Shown here piece after piece: positions 34,615-46,012 of a stretch of 64,000 bases of DNA. A program made the translations under genes and the position numbers. Under the pieces are notes generated by a model that did no database searches, was not told the origin of the DNA, and was given only the letters and a program-made list of their open reading frames with translations. Position 1 is the stretch's first letter, and each line of letters opens with the position of its first letter. The DNA lies in assembly GCF_026151205.1 (NCBI RefSeq), contig NC_087079.1, positions 3,677,230 through 3,741,229 on the forward strand, read 5' to 3'. The stretch comes from Bolinopsis microptera (lineage: Eukaryota > Ctenophora > Tentaculata > Lobata > Bolinopsidae).

Positions 34615-35012
34615 AACGGTTTCTCTCCTGTGTGAATACGCTGATGATTGATCAGACTAGATTTGTAAGAGAAAGATAAGGAGCAATCATTGCACTTGAG
34701 AGATTTCTCTTCTGATATTGGATTCATCAACGTTCCTGACAATTTTGTGGAATTTCTCAGCACCTTAGAATCCAAATTACTTACACTGCTAATATCTTCA
34801 TGATGTTCTCTGACATGATGACAAAAGTACTCCTCGTACAGAAAATGAGCTTTACATTTCGGACAAAGAAAACCATGGGATTTACCTTCTAACTCCTCCT
34901 GCTCAGTTTTAATTTCCTTTTTTATTACAGTTGAATTGTTAGGTTTGTAATTCATGATTGTATCAGCAGCTGCCACCACTACATCTGTAGACAATTTTCT
35001 ATTCTGTGACAT
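34615..35012 (-). pseudogene. Zinc-finger copy 7, 3'-truncated
   Basis: ATG at 35010-35012 ([13 protein letters not shown]). Contains the complete N-terminal module and one canonical finger (SYKSSLINH). In the following linker TGEKPF it runs into the composite repeat, adding a short foreign tail and a stop at about 34581. The remaining fingers are absent. Sequence and flanks are otherwise intact, so transcription is possible; a protein with only two zinc fingers could act as a dominant competitor, but that is speculation. Confidence 0.85.
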
Positions 35013-35580
35013 AGCCAATCTCACTGTTAATAATATGAAGTATTAAAACCAATCAATAAGTTGTGGGGTAATTCTAATTATATAATACGTTTAATCATTT
35101 AAATAATCGATCAACTTAATTATCACCAACTAAAATTTGACAGTTTGAGTTTTAAAAACAGAATAAATCTAAAATAAATGAATAAAAACTCAGGGATACA
35201 AATGTTTGATATTTGTTAAATCAGATACGTGTAAAATCGTAATAAACTTTAGATAAGTTAAATATCAAATAAAACATGACAATGCAATTTTCATAATATA
35301 TATATATATATGTCGTCAATAATCAACTGTGTATTGAAAGTAATTCCCTGATATTGTCAAAAGAACATGCTCATTATTCAACATCTACACTGAGACCACA
35401 AAGAGTCTGTTAGTTGTGAGTCATCTTGAACAGTTGAAAACTGAAAAGTTTAATCAAGGGAACATCCTCAATATACATTTGGAAATATTGCTTTCGTCGA
35501 TAAAGTTGTATTCAATATGACGTGTGAATACGTTTGTGTTTGACACGGTTACTTCTGTCAGAACAAGCATATTATTATGA

Positions 35581-36330
35581 TCACTCTTTTGACATGACAG
35601 GTTTCTCTCCAGTGTGAATTAGCTGGTGTCGTCTAAGATTAGATTTCTGAGAGAAAGATAAGGAGCATTCACTACACTTGAAAGGTTTCTCTCCTGTGTG
35701 GATACGCTGATGTTTTGTGAGATTAGATTTATCATTGAAAGATAAGGAGCATTCATTACACTTGAACGGTTTCTCTCCAGTGTGAATACGCTGATGTGTT
35801 GTGAGGTGAGATTTCCGAGAGAAAGATGAGGAGCATTCATTGCACTTGAAAGGTTTCTCTCCTGTGTGAATAAGTTGATGTGTTCTGAGATGAGATTTCT
35901 GAGAGAAAGTTGAGGAGCATTCACTACACTTGAAAGGTTTCTCTCCAGTGTGGATACGCTGATGTCTTGTGAGATTAGATTTATCTGAGAAAGATGAGGA
36001 GCATTCATTACACTTGAGAGATTTCTCTCCTGCTATTGGATTCATCAACTTTCCTGACAATTTCGTGGAATTTCTCAGTGCATTGGATTCCAAATTACAT
36101 ACACTGCTAATATCTTCATGATGCTCTCTGACATGATGACAAAAGTACTCCTCGTACAGAAAATGGGCTTCACATTTCGGACAAAGAAAACCATGGGGTT
36201 TACCTTCTAACTCCTCCTGCTCAGTTTTAATCTCAGTTTTTATTACAGTTGCATTGTTAGGTTTGTAATTCATGATTGTATCAGCAGCTGCCACCACTAC
36301 ATCTGTAGACAATTTTCTCTTCTGTGACAT
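35581..36330 (-). CDS. C2H2 zinc-finger protein, array copy 8 (module plus five fingers)
   Basis: ATG at 36328-36330; 249 residues. The module shares the [13 protein letters not shown] variant with copy 5 and begins [13 protein letters not shown] like copy 7. Five fingers ([45 protein letters not shown]) are intact. The fourth has FND instead of FSD. The order resembles the first, fifth, sixth and last fingers of copy 5, as if internal fingers had been lost. Confidence 0.9.
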   Translation of the reverse strand: MSQKRKLSTDVVVAAADTIMNYKPNNATVIKTEIKTEQEELEGKPHGFLCPKCEAHFLYEEYFCHHVREHHEDISSVCNLESNALRNSTKLSGKLMNPIAGEKSLKCNECSSSFSDKSNLTRHQRIHTGEKPFKCSECSSTFSQKSHLRTHQLIHTGEKPFKCNECSSSFSRKSHLTTHQRIHTGEKPFKCNECSLSFNDKSNLTKHQRIHTGEKPFKCSECSLSFSQKSNLRRHQLIHTGEKPVMSKE

Positions 36331-36364
36331 AGCCAATCTTACTGTTAATAATATGAAGTATTAA

Positions 36365-38338
36365 AGGACCAGTTAACTGAAAAAAAAGTTATCCTCATAT
36401 TTTGACAGATTGTGACAAATAGCAAACTGAGCAACGAGTCGAAATTCCTAAATCTCTAACTGCTCTCTAACGCGTGTAATTAGCGTTTGTATTATTTTGG
36501 CGATGACGTCATAAAGTCCCTTGCGCGCACAGAGCAGCTCGTGAGACTGTATTTTACAGGTAAAAATGGACATAATACAATGTTTCTCCCCCAAATAACT
36601 CGAAAAGTAAGTGTTTTAGGGTACATGTTGCTTCATAAGTTGTATATAAACATGGCCATTCTGCACAATTTGCACTCATTCAAAAATCTGTTTGGCCTTC
36701 ATAGCCCAATTTACGAGATACCCATATTTTTGCATGATTTCTGGAACCGGAAATCAGTTTTTCGCCAATAACTGAAAAAGTAAGCACTTTAAGGCATCTG
36801 TTTCTTCGTAAGTCATATATTAATATGCTAATTGCGGTTCTTTTGCACCCTGTCTAAAGACTCTATCACGATCCTATCAAAAATGGGCACAGCACCACGC
36901 CCTAAATGGTTTTTGGCGAATTTCTCGAAAAGTAAGGATTTTAGGCCATGTGTTGCTCAATAACTCCTATATAAACTTGCATATGCGGCTTCGTTTAAGC
37001 CTATTTTGAAGTCTCCACGGCCTTCAGAAGCAAAGGGTCGGTTACGTTATTGGGTCAATATCGGCGTGGTCAATATGTCTCCAACCGAAAATCCTTTATT
37101 CATACTTTTGGGAAGGTCTTTGCAAAATTTCGTGAGTATACGAAAATTTGCAGGTTCAATTCCATAAATGTCCATAAATGACTGGACTACACAAGTTTAG
37201 AGTTAACTTTAGAGAAACTCATAAATCATTATTATCTAAAATTAAGCTGTCAGTGTCCATGATCAACCTATGGCTACAATGTTTTACGTGAAAATTGAAA
37301 TGTAAAAATCAGGAGTAATATAAAAGTGTATTTTTAGATTAAAGTACTATCTCATAGTTTAAGAATTGTATAGATTAACGTTTGTCGTTTAGCCACCTAA
37401 GAATCGATCGTGCCGTAATATATATGGCCAAAGAATAATAGGGTCTTGGAAATTCTATAGTTGTTCAGTGGGTCGATTGACTGAACACGTTTGCACTAAT
37501 TGGTATTTAATTTTATGATCATACAAGTAGGACGATAACTAGGTAAGTCAAATTCAAAACACTCCGCACACTGTACACTCCAATCAGTATTTAGTAGACC
37601 GGGTATTTTTCGGTTCCCACGGCACCGTTCTGATAGGAGCTACTTCTACTAATGGTCCCATGGGAACGGCCGTAAAATAGCCAGACTTCTTGTCTGGACT
37701 ATGTCTTTTACAGCGAACCATTCGACTGCTCGCATTCTTCCGAACAACTGTAATATTATATTACAGAGTTACACTCTGATCAGCTATATTTAATATATAG
37801 CACATTATTTTGTGTATTAGTTTCATGTACTGGGGAAAAATAATCGGTACAGTCTCCCTTCGTTTGTAATGAAGCAATGAAAACAATCCAAAATTATCAC
37901 ATATGACATTAGACATAACTTGTAATAGCAGAAACTTTCTAACCGTACATTCACCCGCCACTGTTCAAGAACTTATGTCACTGTTTAAAATCCTGACGTG
38001 AGCACTGTACATCCAATCAGCTATTCATATAGTTAGGGTGATAGCCAAAACTATAAGGATTTTGTAGAACTAGGGAAATAGTCATAACTCTAAAATTTGA
38101 GTGAGTTACACGTGTTTTATTGACGATGATAAACATTTGTGCATTGTATTACGCTATGCAAGCGCGCACTGAGGGACTTTATGACGTCACGCGGCCACAG
38201 CTTATTATTGCAATAACACGCGTTACACGTACGCTAGAGGGTTGGTTCTTTCGGCGATACGATTCTTTACCAGTTTGTCACAGCTGATTTAAATCTTAGC
38301 CAAATTGGAGACTACAAATTTTTCAGTTAACTGGTCCT
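36365..38338. mobile_element. 1974-bp TTAA-target DNA element with AGGACCAGTTAACTGA ends
   Basis: Ends AGGACCAGTTAACTGAAAAA and TTTTTCAGTTAACTGGTCCT are inverted. TTAA is duplicated at 36361-36364 and 38339-38342; sister copies have a single GTATTAAAACC. Inverted similarity continues inward for about 190 bp (GACGTCATAAAGTCCC on the left; GGGACTTTATGACGTC on the right). Inside, near 36600, 36775 and 36930, three diverged tandem units start CTCGAAAAGTAAG / CTGAAAAAGTAAG. No transposase frame exists, so it is non-autonomous. Confidence 0.9.
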
Positions 38339-38523
38339 TTAAAACCAATCAATAAGTTGTGGGGTAATTCTAATTATATAATACGTTTAATCATTTAAAT
38401 AATCGATCAACTTAATTATCACCAACTAAAATTTGACAGTTTGAGTTTTAAAAACAGAATAAATCTAAAATAAATGAATAAAAACTCAGAGATACAAATG
38501 TTTGATATTTGTTAAATCAGATA

Positions 38524-38644
38524 CCTTACTCGGGAATATTAAAGCGGGTTAATTTATAACTGGGAAAATTAATGACCGGGAAAAATATGGCGGAATTTTT
38601 CAAAACCCACCACTTTATCCCAGTCATAATATTCCCGAGTAAGG
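38524..38644. mobile_element. 121-bp MITE of the CCTTACTCGGGAATATT family, TA target
   Basis: Ends CCTTACTCGGGAATATTA and AATATTCCCGAGTAAGG, flanked by TA on both sides. Sister copies have the empty site TCAGATACGTG. It is the short counterpart of 11878-12938. Confidence 0.95.
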
Positions 38645-38998
38645 TACGTGTAAAATCGTAATTAACTTTAGATAAGTTAAATATCAAATAAAACATGACA
38701 ATGCAATTTTCATAATACATATTATATGTCGTCAATAATCAATTACTGTGTATGATATTGTCAAAAGAACATGCTCAGAACATGCTCATTATTCAACATC
38801 TACACTGAGACCACAAAGAGTCTGTTAGGTGTGAGTCATCTTGAACAGTTGAAAACTGAAAAGTTTAATCAAGGGAACATCCCCAATATACATTTGGAAA
38901 TACTGCTTTCGTCGATAAAGTTGTATTCAATTATATGACGTGTGAATACGTTTGTGTTTGACACGGTTACTTTTGTCAGAACAAGCATATTATTATGA

Positions 38999-39910
38999 TC
39001 ACTCTTTTGACTTGACAGGTTTCTCTCCAGTGTGAATTAGCTGGTGTCGTCTAAGATTAGATTTCTGAGAGAAAGATAAGGAGCATTCACTACACTTGAA
39101 AGGTTTCTCTCCAGTGTGGATACGCTGATGTTTTGTGAGAGCAGATTTATCAGAGAAAGATGAGGAGCATTCATTACACTTGAAAGGTTTCTCTCCAGTG
39201 TGGATACGCTGATGTGTTGTGAGATTAGATTTTCGAGAGAAAGATAAGGAGCATTCATTACACTTGAAAGGTTTCTCTCCAGTGTGAATACGTTGGTGTC
39301 TTCTGAGAGTAGATTTGTGAGAGAAAGATGAGGAGCATTCATTACACTTGAAAGGTTTCTCTCCAGTGTGGATACGCTGATGTGTTGTGAGATTAGATTT
39401 TCGAGAGAAAGATAAGGAGCATTCATTACACTTGAACGGTTTCTCTCCAGTGTGAATACGCTGATGTGTTGTGAGGTGAGATTTCCGAGAGAAAGATAAG
39501 GAGCATTCATTACAGTTGAAAGGTTTCTCTCCAGTATGGATACGCTGGTGTCTTCTGAGACTAGATTTGTAAGAGAAAGATAAGGAGCAATCATTGCACT
39601 TGAGAGATTTCTCTCCTGATATTGGATTTATCAACTTTCCTGCCAATTTTGTGGAATTTTCCAGCACCTCAGAATCCAAATTACTTACACTGCTAATATC
39701 TTCATGATGTTCTCTGACATGATTACAAAAGTACTCCTCGTACAGAAAATGGGCTTCACATTTCGGACAAAGAAAACCATGAGATTTACCTTCTAACTCC
39801 TCCTGCTCAGTTTTAATCTCAGTTTTTATTACAGTTGAATTGTCAGGTTTGTAATTCATGATAGTGTCCGCTACCACTGCAACTGGGGATATTTTCCTCT
39901 TCTTTGACAT
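38999..39910 (-). CDS. C2H2 zinc-finger protein, array copy 9 (module plus seven fingers)
   Basis: ATG at 39908-39910 (MSKKRKISPVAVV); an in-frame ATG also exists 21 bases upstream but lies next to the shared TTAACAG acceptor. The module is the most divergent of the set (NPISGEK, SNLDSEVLENSTKLAGKL). Seven intact fingers follow: [63 protein letters not shown]. Position and divergence suggest it is the oldest end of the array. Confidence 0.9.
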   Translation of the reverse strand: MSKKRKISPVAVVADTIMNYKPDNSTVIKTEIKTEQEELEGKSHGFLCPKCEAHFLYEEYFCNHVREHHEDISSVSNLDSEVLENSTKLAGKLINPISGEKSLKCNDCSLSFSYKSSLRRHQRIHTGEKPFNCNECSLSFSRKSHLTTHQRIHTGEKPFKCNECSLSFSRKSNLTTHQRIHTGEKPFKCNECSSSFSHKSTLRRHQRIHTGEKPFKCNECSLSFSRKSNLTTHQRIHTGEKPFKCNECSSSFSDKSALTKHQRIHTGEKPFKCSECSLSFSQKSNLRRHQLIHTGEKPVKSKE

Positions 39911-39931
39911 ATCCAATCCAACTGTTAACAT

Positions 39932-40575
39932 AATGAATTAGATTAAGATCAATCAATAAGTTGTGAGGTAAGTCTTATAATATATTAAACGTTTAATTAT
40001 TTTAAATTTTAATCAATAAATTAATTATTACCAAGACACCAATTAGTGACAGTTCGAATTTTAAATACGGAACGATTAATTGCTGAGGTTTACAAATTGT
40101 TAAATTAATTGTTAATATATTACATTACTACTAGATTATAATATATGTATGTACATCTGTTCTTAACTTTACATCTGTTTATATCTGAATATAAAATATA
40201 ATTTATCAAATAAATCATGACAGTGCAATTTTAATAATTTAAATTATGCATGCGTCAATAATCAACGCATGTATTGCTAAGGTCTGAACTTACATGTTAT
40301 TATTATATTATAAAGATTTTTGTTGCCGTTTAAACTTAAAAAGTAAGGTAAATCAAATAATTTCTACATTTCTTATTCGAAATGATATGCAAGTTAGTGA
40401 AGACAAGCTTTAGAAAAAAAAACACGACGATATTATCTTCTTAAACAGATAGAATAAGAAGAGATAAAGCTGAAATTGAGTCCATCAATTCAAATACACA
40501 GCTGCAAAATTACCATTAGTTAAAATTATTAACTGCAACAGATTTGACAAATACAAATGTGACATGATAAACAAA
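39932..40575. other. Intergenic between the zinc-finger array and NICN1
   Basis: Diverged version of the array flank to about 40260, then AT-rich sequence. Nothing else recognised. Confidence 0.5.
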
Positions 40576-42471
40576 TCAGTTGTAAGCAAGGGTGTTTATC
40601 TCATAACAATTGTCCTCATCAAATCGTCCAAGCGCCTGTGCGGTGAGTGTGGGTTGCAGTGCGGCAGCTGTGATACCCGACAGTGAGTGTAGGTTCTGGA
40701 GGTAGAGGGAAATGTTGCTAGCGTTGGGGAGGCTGATGTTTGAGGCTGCACTCTTGGAGATCTCTGCCAGGGGATCTTCCTGTTTGGTGCTGTGAGGTGT
40801 TTGGACCTTGACGGGTAAAAGGGTGAATATTTTGTGAAGGAAACATTGTCATGGAGAAAATCAACACTGAATTTGTACGTGGAATGTTCATTCTGTAGAG
40901 AAATAATTCAGGAATGCAAAAGAATAGTCAAAAATAGAACTTACCAAGTCAGCCCTACTGTAACATTTTATCTCGTCAATACCAAATGATTTCCAATGGG
41001 GGGAGGGCTGCTTGCAGATGAACCTGAGTCCCGTCACGTCTTCTGCATCTGCTAACATCTGTGACAATGCAGTGTTACATATTATATTACAAGGCAGTGT
41101 TACATCTGTGATAATGCAGTGTTACATCTGTTACAATACAGTGTTACATTGTGACAATGCAGTGTTACATCTGTGACAATACAGTGTTACATCTGTGACA
41201 ATACAGTGTTACATCTGTTACAATACAGTGTTACATCTGTGACAATACAGTGTTACTGTATCTGTACAATACAGTGGGGCAATATAGTACATACTAGTAA
41301 CATTTTTTACATCATACTTTATCTAGTGTTATATAATATCATGTGGTAACAGTTCTCTATGGATATTACATATTAGTATTACTAGCAAGTTCAGTAGTTT
41401 ACCTGTTTCAACATCATAATTTAAGTAATTTATTACCACCTAAAGATCTAGATTAAAAATACACTCACCTGGTTGGGACCGAATATCCTGAAGTCTTGAC
41501 CACCATTTTCACAATGAGGGTCAGGCATGAGCCTAGTTTTAGGAACTAGAGTGTGCCACACTGACCCAGATCTGGGCTGGTCTGGGGGTGCTGAGTTTTC
41601 AAGGTTAGCAAGACAGAAAGTGAAAGTGGATAGAGAAAGAAACTGTAAGTTGAAGATAGTGATTGTTGTTCAAAAGCTGTTTTGATTTCATTAAAGTTTT
41701 TAATCAAGATCTAGCTATACAGTGATCCCCACAGTGTTATGTTAATTATAAAAGCGAAATGCTATAATTGTTTTCATAAATGTTCATAATATTATGTATA
41801 CTATAAGTTCCATTTAAAAGTATAAAATAACTAACCCGGAAAGCCAGATAGAGAGCGTTTCCTGAACTTTATAGAGATGTATGCTGTGTAGTTGTTAAAG
41901 AACGATATTTCTCCAATCTGAAAGGATCATGATGATCAAGCTTAAAATAATAAAATCAAAGTATGCTGGATTATATTTGCGTTCCGTTATCATAATATCA
42001 ACGAGACATACCTCTAAAGTGTAAAATGGTTTTCTGCAAGCTTTCCCGCTTGCTCAAGAAAAAGGTAATAGTTATGGGACTGGTTTTCGGTAGTACACCG
42101 AAAACCAGTCCCATAACTATTTGTCGGCGGCACTATAATACTATAATAGTGCCGCCGACAAAACGCTGACGAGTTCAACTAACTGTTCAAGTTTTTTAAA
42201 TCGGCAAACAATAAGTGGATTCATTGGTGGTTTAAAACTTATGTTGGTCATTTATCCCAGCTAAACGATGAAAAACCATAAACTTATGGGGGAAACAGAA
42301 ACTTACATGTACGGTAGCACCATGAAAATTAAGGTCGATAACTTTACACCCACTGTTATGATCCCCAATAGGGAGAGATATAGGAGATCTGAGAGAGGAC
42401 CTCAGAATAGTGTCTTCTGGGGGCGAGGTCTTGCAGCTGAACATCCTAAGGAAACTGGGTTCATGACTCAA
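40576..42471 (-). CDS. NICN1: NICN1 (nicolin 1) orthologue, tubulin polyglutamylase complex subunit, five exons
   Basis: Exons are 42307-42471, 41836-41917, 41469-41590, 40945-41058 and 40576-40806, all GT-AG with matching phases; 237 residues (human 213). Diagnostic blocks: IGEISFFNNYTAYISI (human LQEITFKNYYTAFLSI), LMPDPHCENGGQDF (human LMPDPHSEEGAQEY), LRFICKQPSPHWKSFGIDEI (human LRLILRQPSPLWLSFTVEEL) and the C-terminal ALGRFDEDNCYEINTLAYN (human ARIGRFDVDGCYDLNLLSYT). NICN1 is a non-catalytic subunit of the complex that adds glutamate chains to tubulin in cilia and neurons. The start is the first ATG of exon 1; an upstream exon cannot be excluded. Intron 1 contains two perfect hairpins, and the intron before exon 4 starts with a 22-bp minisatellite. 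Confidence 0.88.
41060..41280. repeat. ACATCTGTGACAATACAGTGTT minisatellite in a NICN1 intron
   Basis: About eight units of roughly 22 bp (ACATCTGTGACAATACAGTG plus TT), with variants having TTACAATAC. The first unit overlaps the acceptor region of exon 4. Confidence 0.9.
42068..42165. repeat. Two adjacent perfect hairpins in NICN1 intron 1
   Basis: Hairpin 1 has arms AATAGTTATGGGACTGGTTT/TCGGT and the exact complement with a short loop (about 42068-42120). Hairpin 2 has arms TTTGTCGGCGGCACTAT(TA) and complement ending at about 42163. Both are free of mismatches although intronic. Confidence 0.9.
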
Positions 42472-42782
42472 ACATGTTGGGGCAATTAATGAATCATCAT
42501 AGTGTCAGATGTTTACTTGAGAAAGTGGAGCCATTCTGGTAGAAATTCCAAGTTATTGTCAAGCATTCGGGTTGACTGCAGTTATAAGTTGAACAATCAC
42601 AAACCAAAGGACTTGATAAATTACGTTAAAGCTGTAGTAAAAAATTCAATAACTTAAATCAAAATCACAATTCCTGTTATCAATATATAAAAAGGCTCAG
42701 TTCAACAATAAAAAGGAACTGATCAAGCTAATACTGCAGAGACAAATGTTTTAAAATGCCTTCAAGAAGCTAGGGTAAGGAG

Positions 42783-45644
42783 TCAATCAAAATGTCTTGC
42801 TTTTTTCTTGTCCTCCTCAGGCTCAGTATGCTGGTGTATTCTGAAGAGTTGGGAGTACAGTTTCTTTTCCTTCATATTAGTACCATCTACTTCTATTCTG
42901 AACTCTCTGTTACCCATATCGTGCCCTGTTAATGGTTCTGTTAAAACTCCCTCCTACTTGTAATAATACAATTCTTTACTCATATAATAGGTTTATTTTA
43001 AAATTATTCAGTAATTCGGTATACGGCCCGGGTTGAAAGATGTGCATGTAAAGGATTAGTGTATAAAGCAAGCCAATCAATTATATGAGTTGTGATACAA
43101 TCGCATGTTGCGAGCACATTCGTCTGTTAGAAGAAAGTGAGAAAACAAGAAACTGTCGTATGTCACCAGCAAGACAATAAGAATAATTAGATAAATAAAT
43201 AGACCGATAAGCTGACAGAGTCTGACTTTATTATGTAAAATAAGTAAATTAATTACCTTCCACTTGAGTAATAATAGCATGAGGAGATTTCAAGTCCGAC
43301 ATTCCTTTGACAGTTTCATTCACAATATCGTTACGGTTCATACTCCTTGCAGTTAAGGGTCGCCCTTGAAATATCAAATGTTCTGAAAATATGGTAGTGA
43401 AATACCGCTTTGAATGGAACATGGGAATCGTAAAATGAGTTACCATTTCTTATTCAGATACTACCAAGGACTAATAAAATCTATTGGCTATTTAGAAAAA
43501 TCTGTCCTGTTATTGATAAACGTCAAATATTTCCAAGCACAACTTCAAAAAGTAAAAACAAAGATTTAAAATTGAGTTTCAAAAGAACATCGAGAATTTG
43601 AGAGAAGACATAAGTACTTATTTACTACAAAAACCCTACCTTGAGTATGAAACCCATGCTTATTCTGGGCAGTTGTTATTCGCCTAACTCCTGTAGAAAA
43701 AAATTGTGAGTACATGCTTACATTGCAGATTATATTATTACGTATGTCGCGTCATTTGGTCAAAAGAATCCGATAAGCGGTTGAAAAAACTTTGAAATAA
43801 CAGCTGATGATGGTTGAAATTAAACAAAGAAACAACATTTTGAACGAAACTATTTGCTGGTTATCATCATTGCTTGCCTATTGATGGGTCGTATGGTCCG
43901 TACGTTTTCTCTTTACACAGACCGGTAAACGATTCAATATAAATCTTCTTCTCCTTCCGATTAAAATACAATCTTTTTATCGACCTTAAAGGTTAGCTGG
44001 TGTCAAAAAGGAAGTACAGAGAATTAATCCTTAAATTGAAGGCAAGTAATATCCGAAAGGCCGAGTGCTACAATATCATGGTACGAAAAGACGTGTACAG
44101 TAAAACTTCAAGCTTAACTAGTTTCACACTGTAAAACAAGATAAGCTTGAAGTTTTACTTCAGTCGCAACCCATAAACTTTATGCGGGAACTAATAATTT
44201 GAATATGTTTTGGTTTATGAACCTCTTGGCCCTCTATTTTACAGGAACACTAAAAAATTGGAATTTTGACGAAATCTCACGTTATCAGTTACATACTAGA
44301 AATTCTGGAATCAAACCTTTTGGATTGGTATTTAGCGTAGATGAGACCTCCTATAAGAATAAGTATCAATATACCCGATCTTTTAAACCATTCCTGCGTT
44401 GGAGGTTATATTGTTAGATCATCCTGTAACGTATTCTGGTTTGGAGGATAGCCTGTTCTTTCCGGTCTCCCCCGGGTCATTTAACGTAACATCTTCTTAA
44501 AGACTAGTAATCGAATGGGCGAATAACCAATGCAATGCGCAGCCTCAGCCTTGCACAGACTTCTCAACTGTTGCAACCTATCTTACTAATAATACTTAAA
44601 CCTCTTGTAACCTCGCTCTACCTCCTTGTACCTCAATATACCTCCTTGTACCTCACTATACCTCCTTGTACCTCACTATACCTCCTTGTACCTCACTATA
44701 CCTCCTTGTACCTCACTATACCTCCTTGTACCTCACTATACCTCCTTGTACCTCACTAAACCTCCTTGTACCTCACTATACCTCCTTGTACCTCACTATA
44801 CCTCCTTGTACCTCACTATACCTCCTTGTACCTCACTAAACCTCCTTGTACCTCACTAAACCTCCTTGTACCTCGCTCTACCTCCTTGTACCTCACTATA
44901 CCTCCTTGTACCTCGCTCTACCTCCTTGTACCTCGTTGAACTAACCGTAATGTCAAAGCTCTTCTCATTCCGCAACACCAGATCACAGTACGCAATAAAA
45001 CACACGATAGGCAGTGACACTGTCATGTACATTATAAAGGCTCTTATTGCACGTGGGGCGTTGTGGTCTGCTAACAGCTTACTCTCGTACACTACTATAC
45101 CGTACTCTGAGGGAAAAAGCACGTGCTGTTAAGTTATTAAAACTCTGAAGAATGGTCGTAATTAAGATGTGCTCCTTGAGAAATATTATTGAAGTACTCA
45201 TATTAGGAGTTTGTTTTAATGATTAACTAGAGGAAAGCACTTGACTCTCTAGATCTGAGGCATGTAGACATTTCATGTTTGAGTTTTCAAGCTTGAACGT
45301 TTTTAAAATATACGACGTGATTCTACCTCAAAACCGCGACAAGATGATTATAAGGTTAATAGTAAATAGTGGCAACACTTGAATTTAAAGAATATGACGT
45401 GATGAAAAATCAGATTGAACTAAAGTTCAGCAAGTTAAAAACTCATGTAAAACTAACTGCTGGCTTTGAGCTGGGATTGTGTGACGAACTGAGGTTGATT
45501 AGCTTTGTACTGAATATATCTAACGCCAACTTTGAGGTTACCATAGCAACGTCGACAGAAGTTACCATAGTAACGCACTATTGTAACACTGGGTATACTG
45601 CGTGATGTTGGGTGTATTAACCTCAGCAGGGCGGCAGTGTTCAT
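42783..45644 (-). CDS. TMEM223: TMEM223 orthologue, mitochondrial inner-membrane protein, five exons
   Basis: Exons 45458-45644, 44946-45106, 44297-44393, 43257-43448 and 42783-42937 join in phase (GTTAGT, GTTAGT, GTATGT and GTAATT donors) to 263 residues (human 202). Residues 1-60 are Arg-rich and acid-free (MNTAALLRLIHPTSRSIPSV), as a mitochondrial presequence should be. The first membrane span follows YGIVVYESKLLADHNAPRAI (human DVLLFEHDRGR). The second is WFKRSGILILILIGGLIYAK. Exon 4 begins MVTHFTIPM, matching human AHFTVPL, and exon 5 has REFRIEVDGTNMKEKKLYSQ. TMEM223 is an inner-membrane protein linked to mitochondrial ribosome and complex IV biogenesis. It ends only 311 bp before the NICN1 start. 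Confidence 0.75.
44099..44159. repeat. 18-bp perfect inverted repeat with 25-nt loop
   Basis: AGTAAAACTTCAAGCTTA at 44099-44116 and its complement at 44142-44159, in a TMEM223 intron. Confidence 0.9.
44600..44937. repeat. 20-bp minisatellite CCTCCTTGTACCTCACTATA
   Basis: About 16 units (CCTCCTTGTACCTCACTATA, with variants ending CGCTCTA or CACTAAA) directly after the TMEM223 exon 2 donor, in the intron. Translations of it give long periodic open frames on both strands; these are artefacts of the repeat length, not genes. Confidence 0.95.
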
Positions 45645-46012
45645 TTCTGTTAAGCTACGGTCAGTTAGAGGTAAAACAGAGAGATATGAATTATGAGGGC
45701 TCAATTATTACTTTATTCTCAAAAATAGCAGTGATAATCATTATGGAATTACAGTTGTGAACATTTTTTAACGTTTTGAGTTTTCTAAAGGTTAAGAAAG
45801 TTTCGCACTGTGGTTGAGCAGAGAACACTCGGACATTATAGAAAAACCAGGTTTACAAATTTCATCACTCGATGAAAAACAATAAAAAATATAACATTCA
45901 AACTTTAAAACTGAATAGATTGCTAGGTCACTCAAAACTGTTTCCAGTCAAAATCATTATTAAATAATATACAAAGTTGGGCAAAGTCAGGTTTAAAACC
46001 CCAGTTTAACCC

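Noticed and set aside
44535..44859. Periodic proteins of the type PPCTSLYLLVPHYTSLYLTI
   Set aside because: Translation of a 20-bp minisatellite in an intron; open in several frames and on both strands only because the unit lacks stops.
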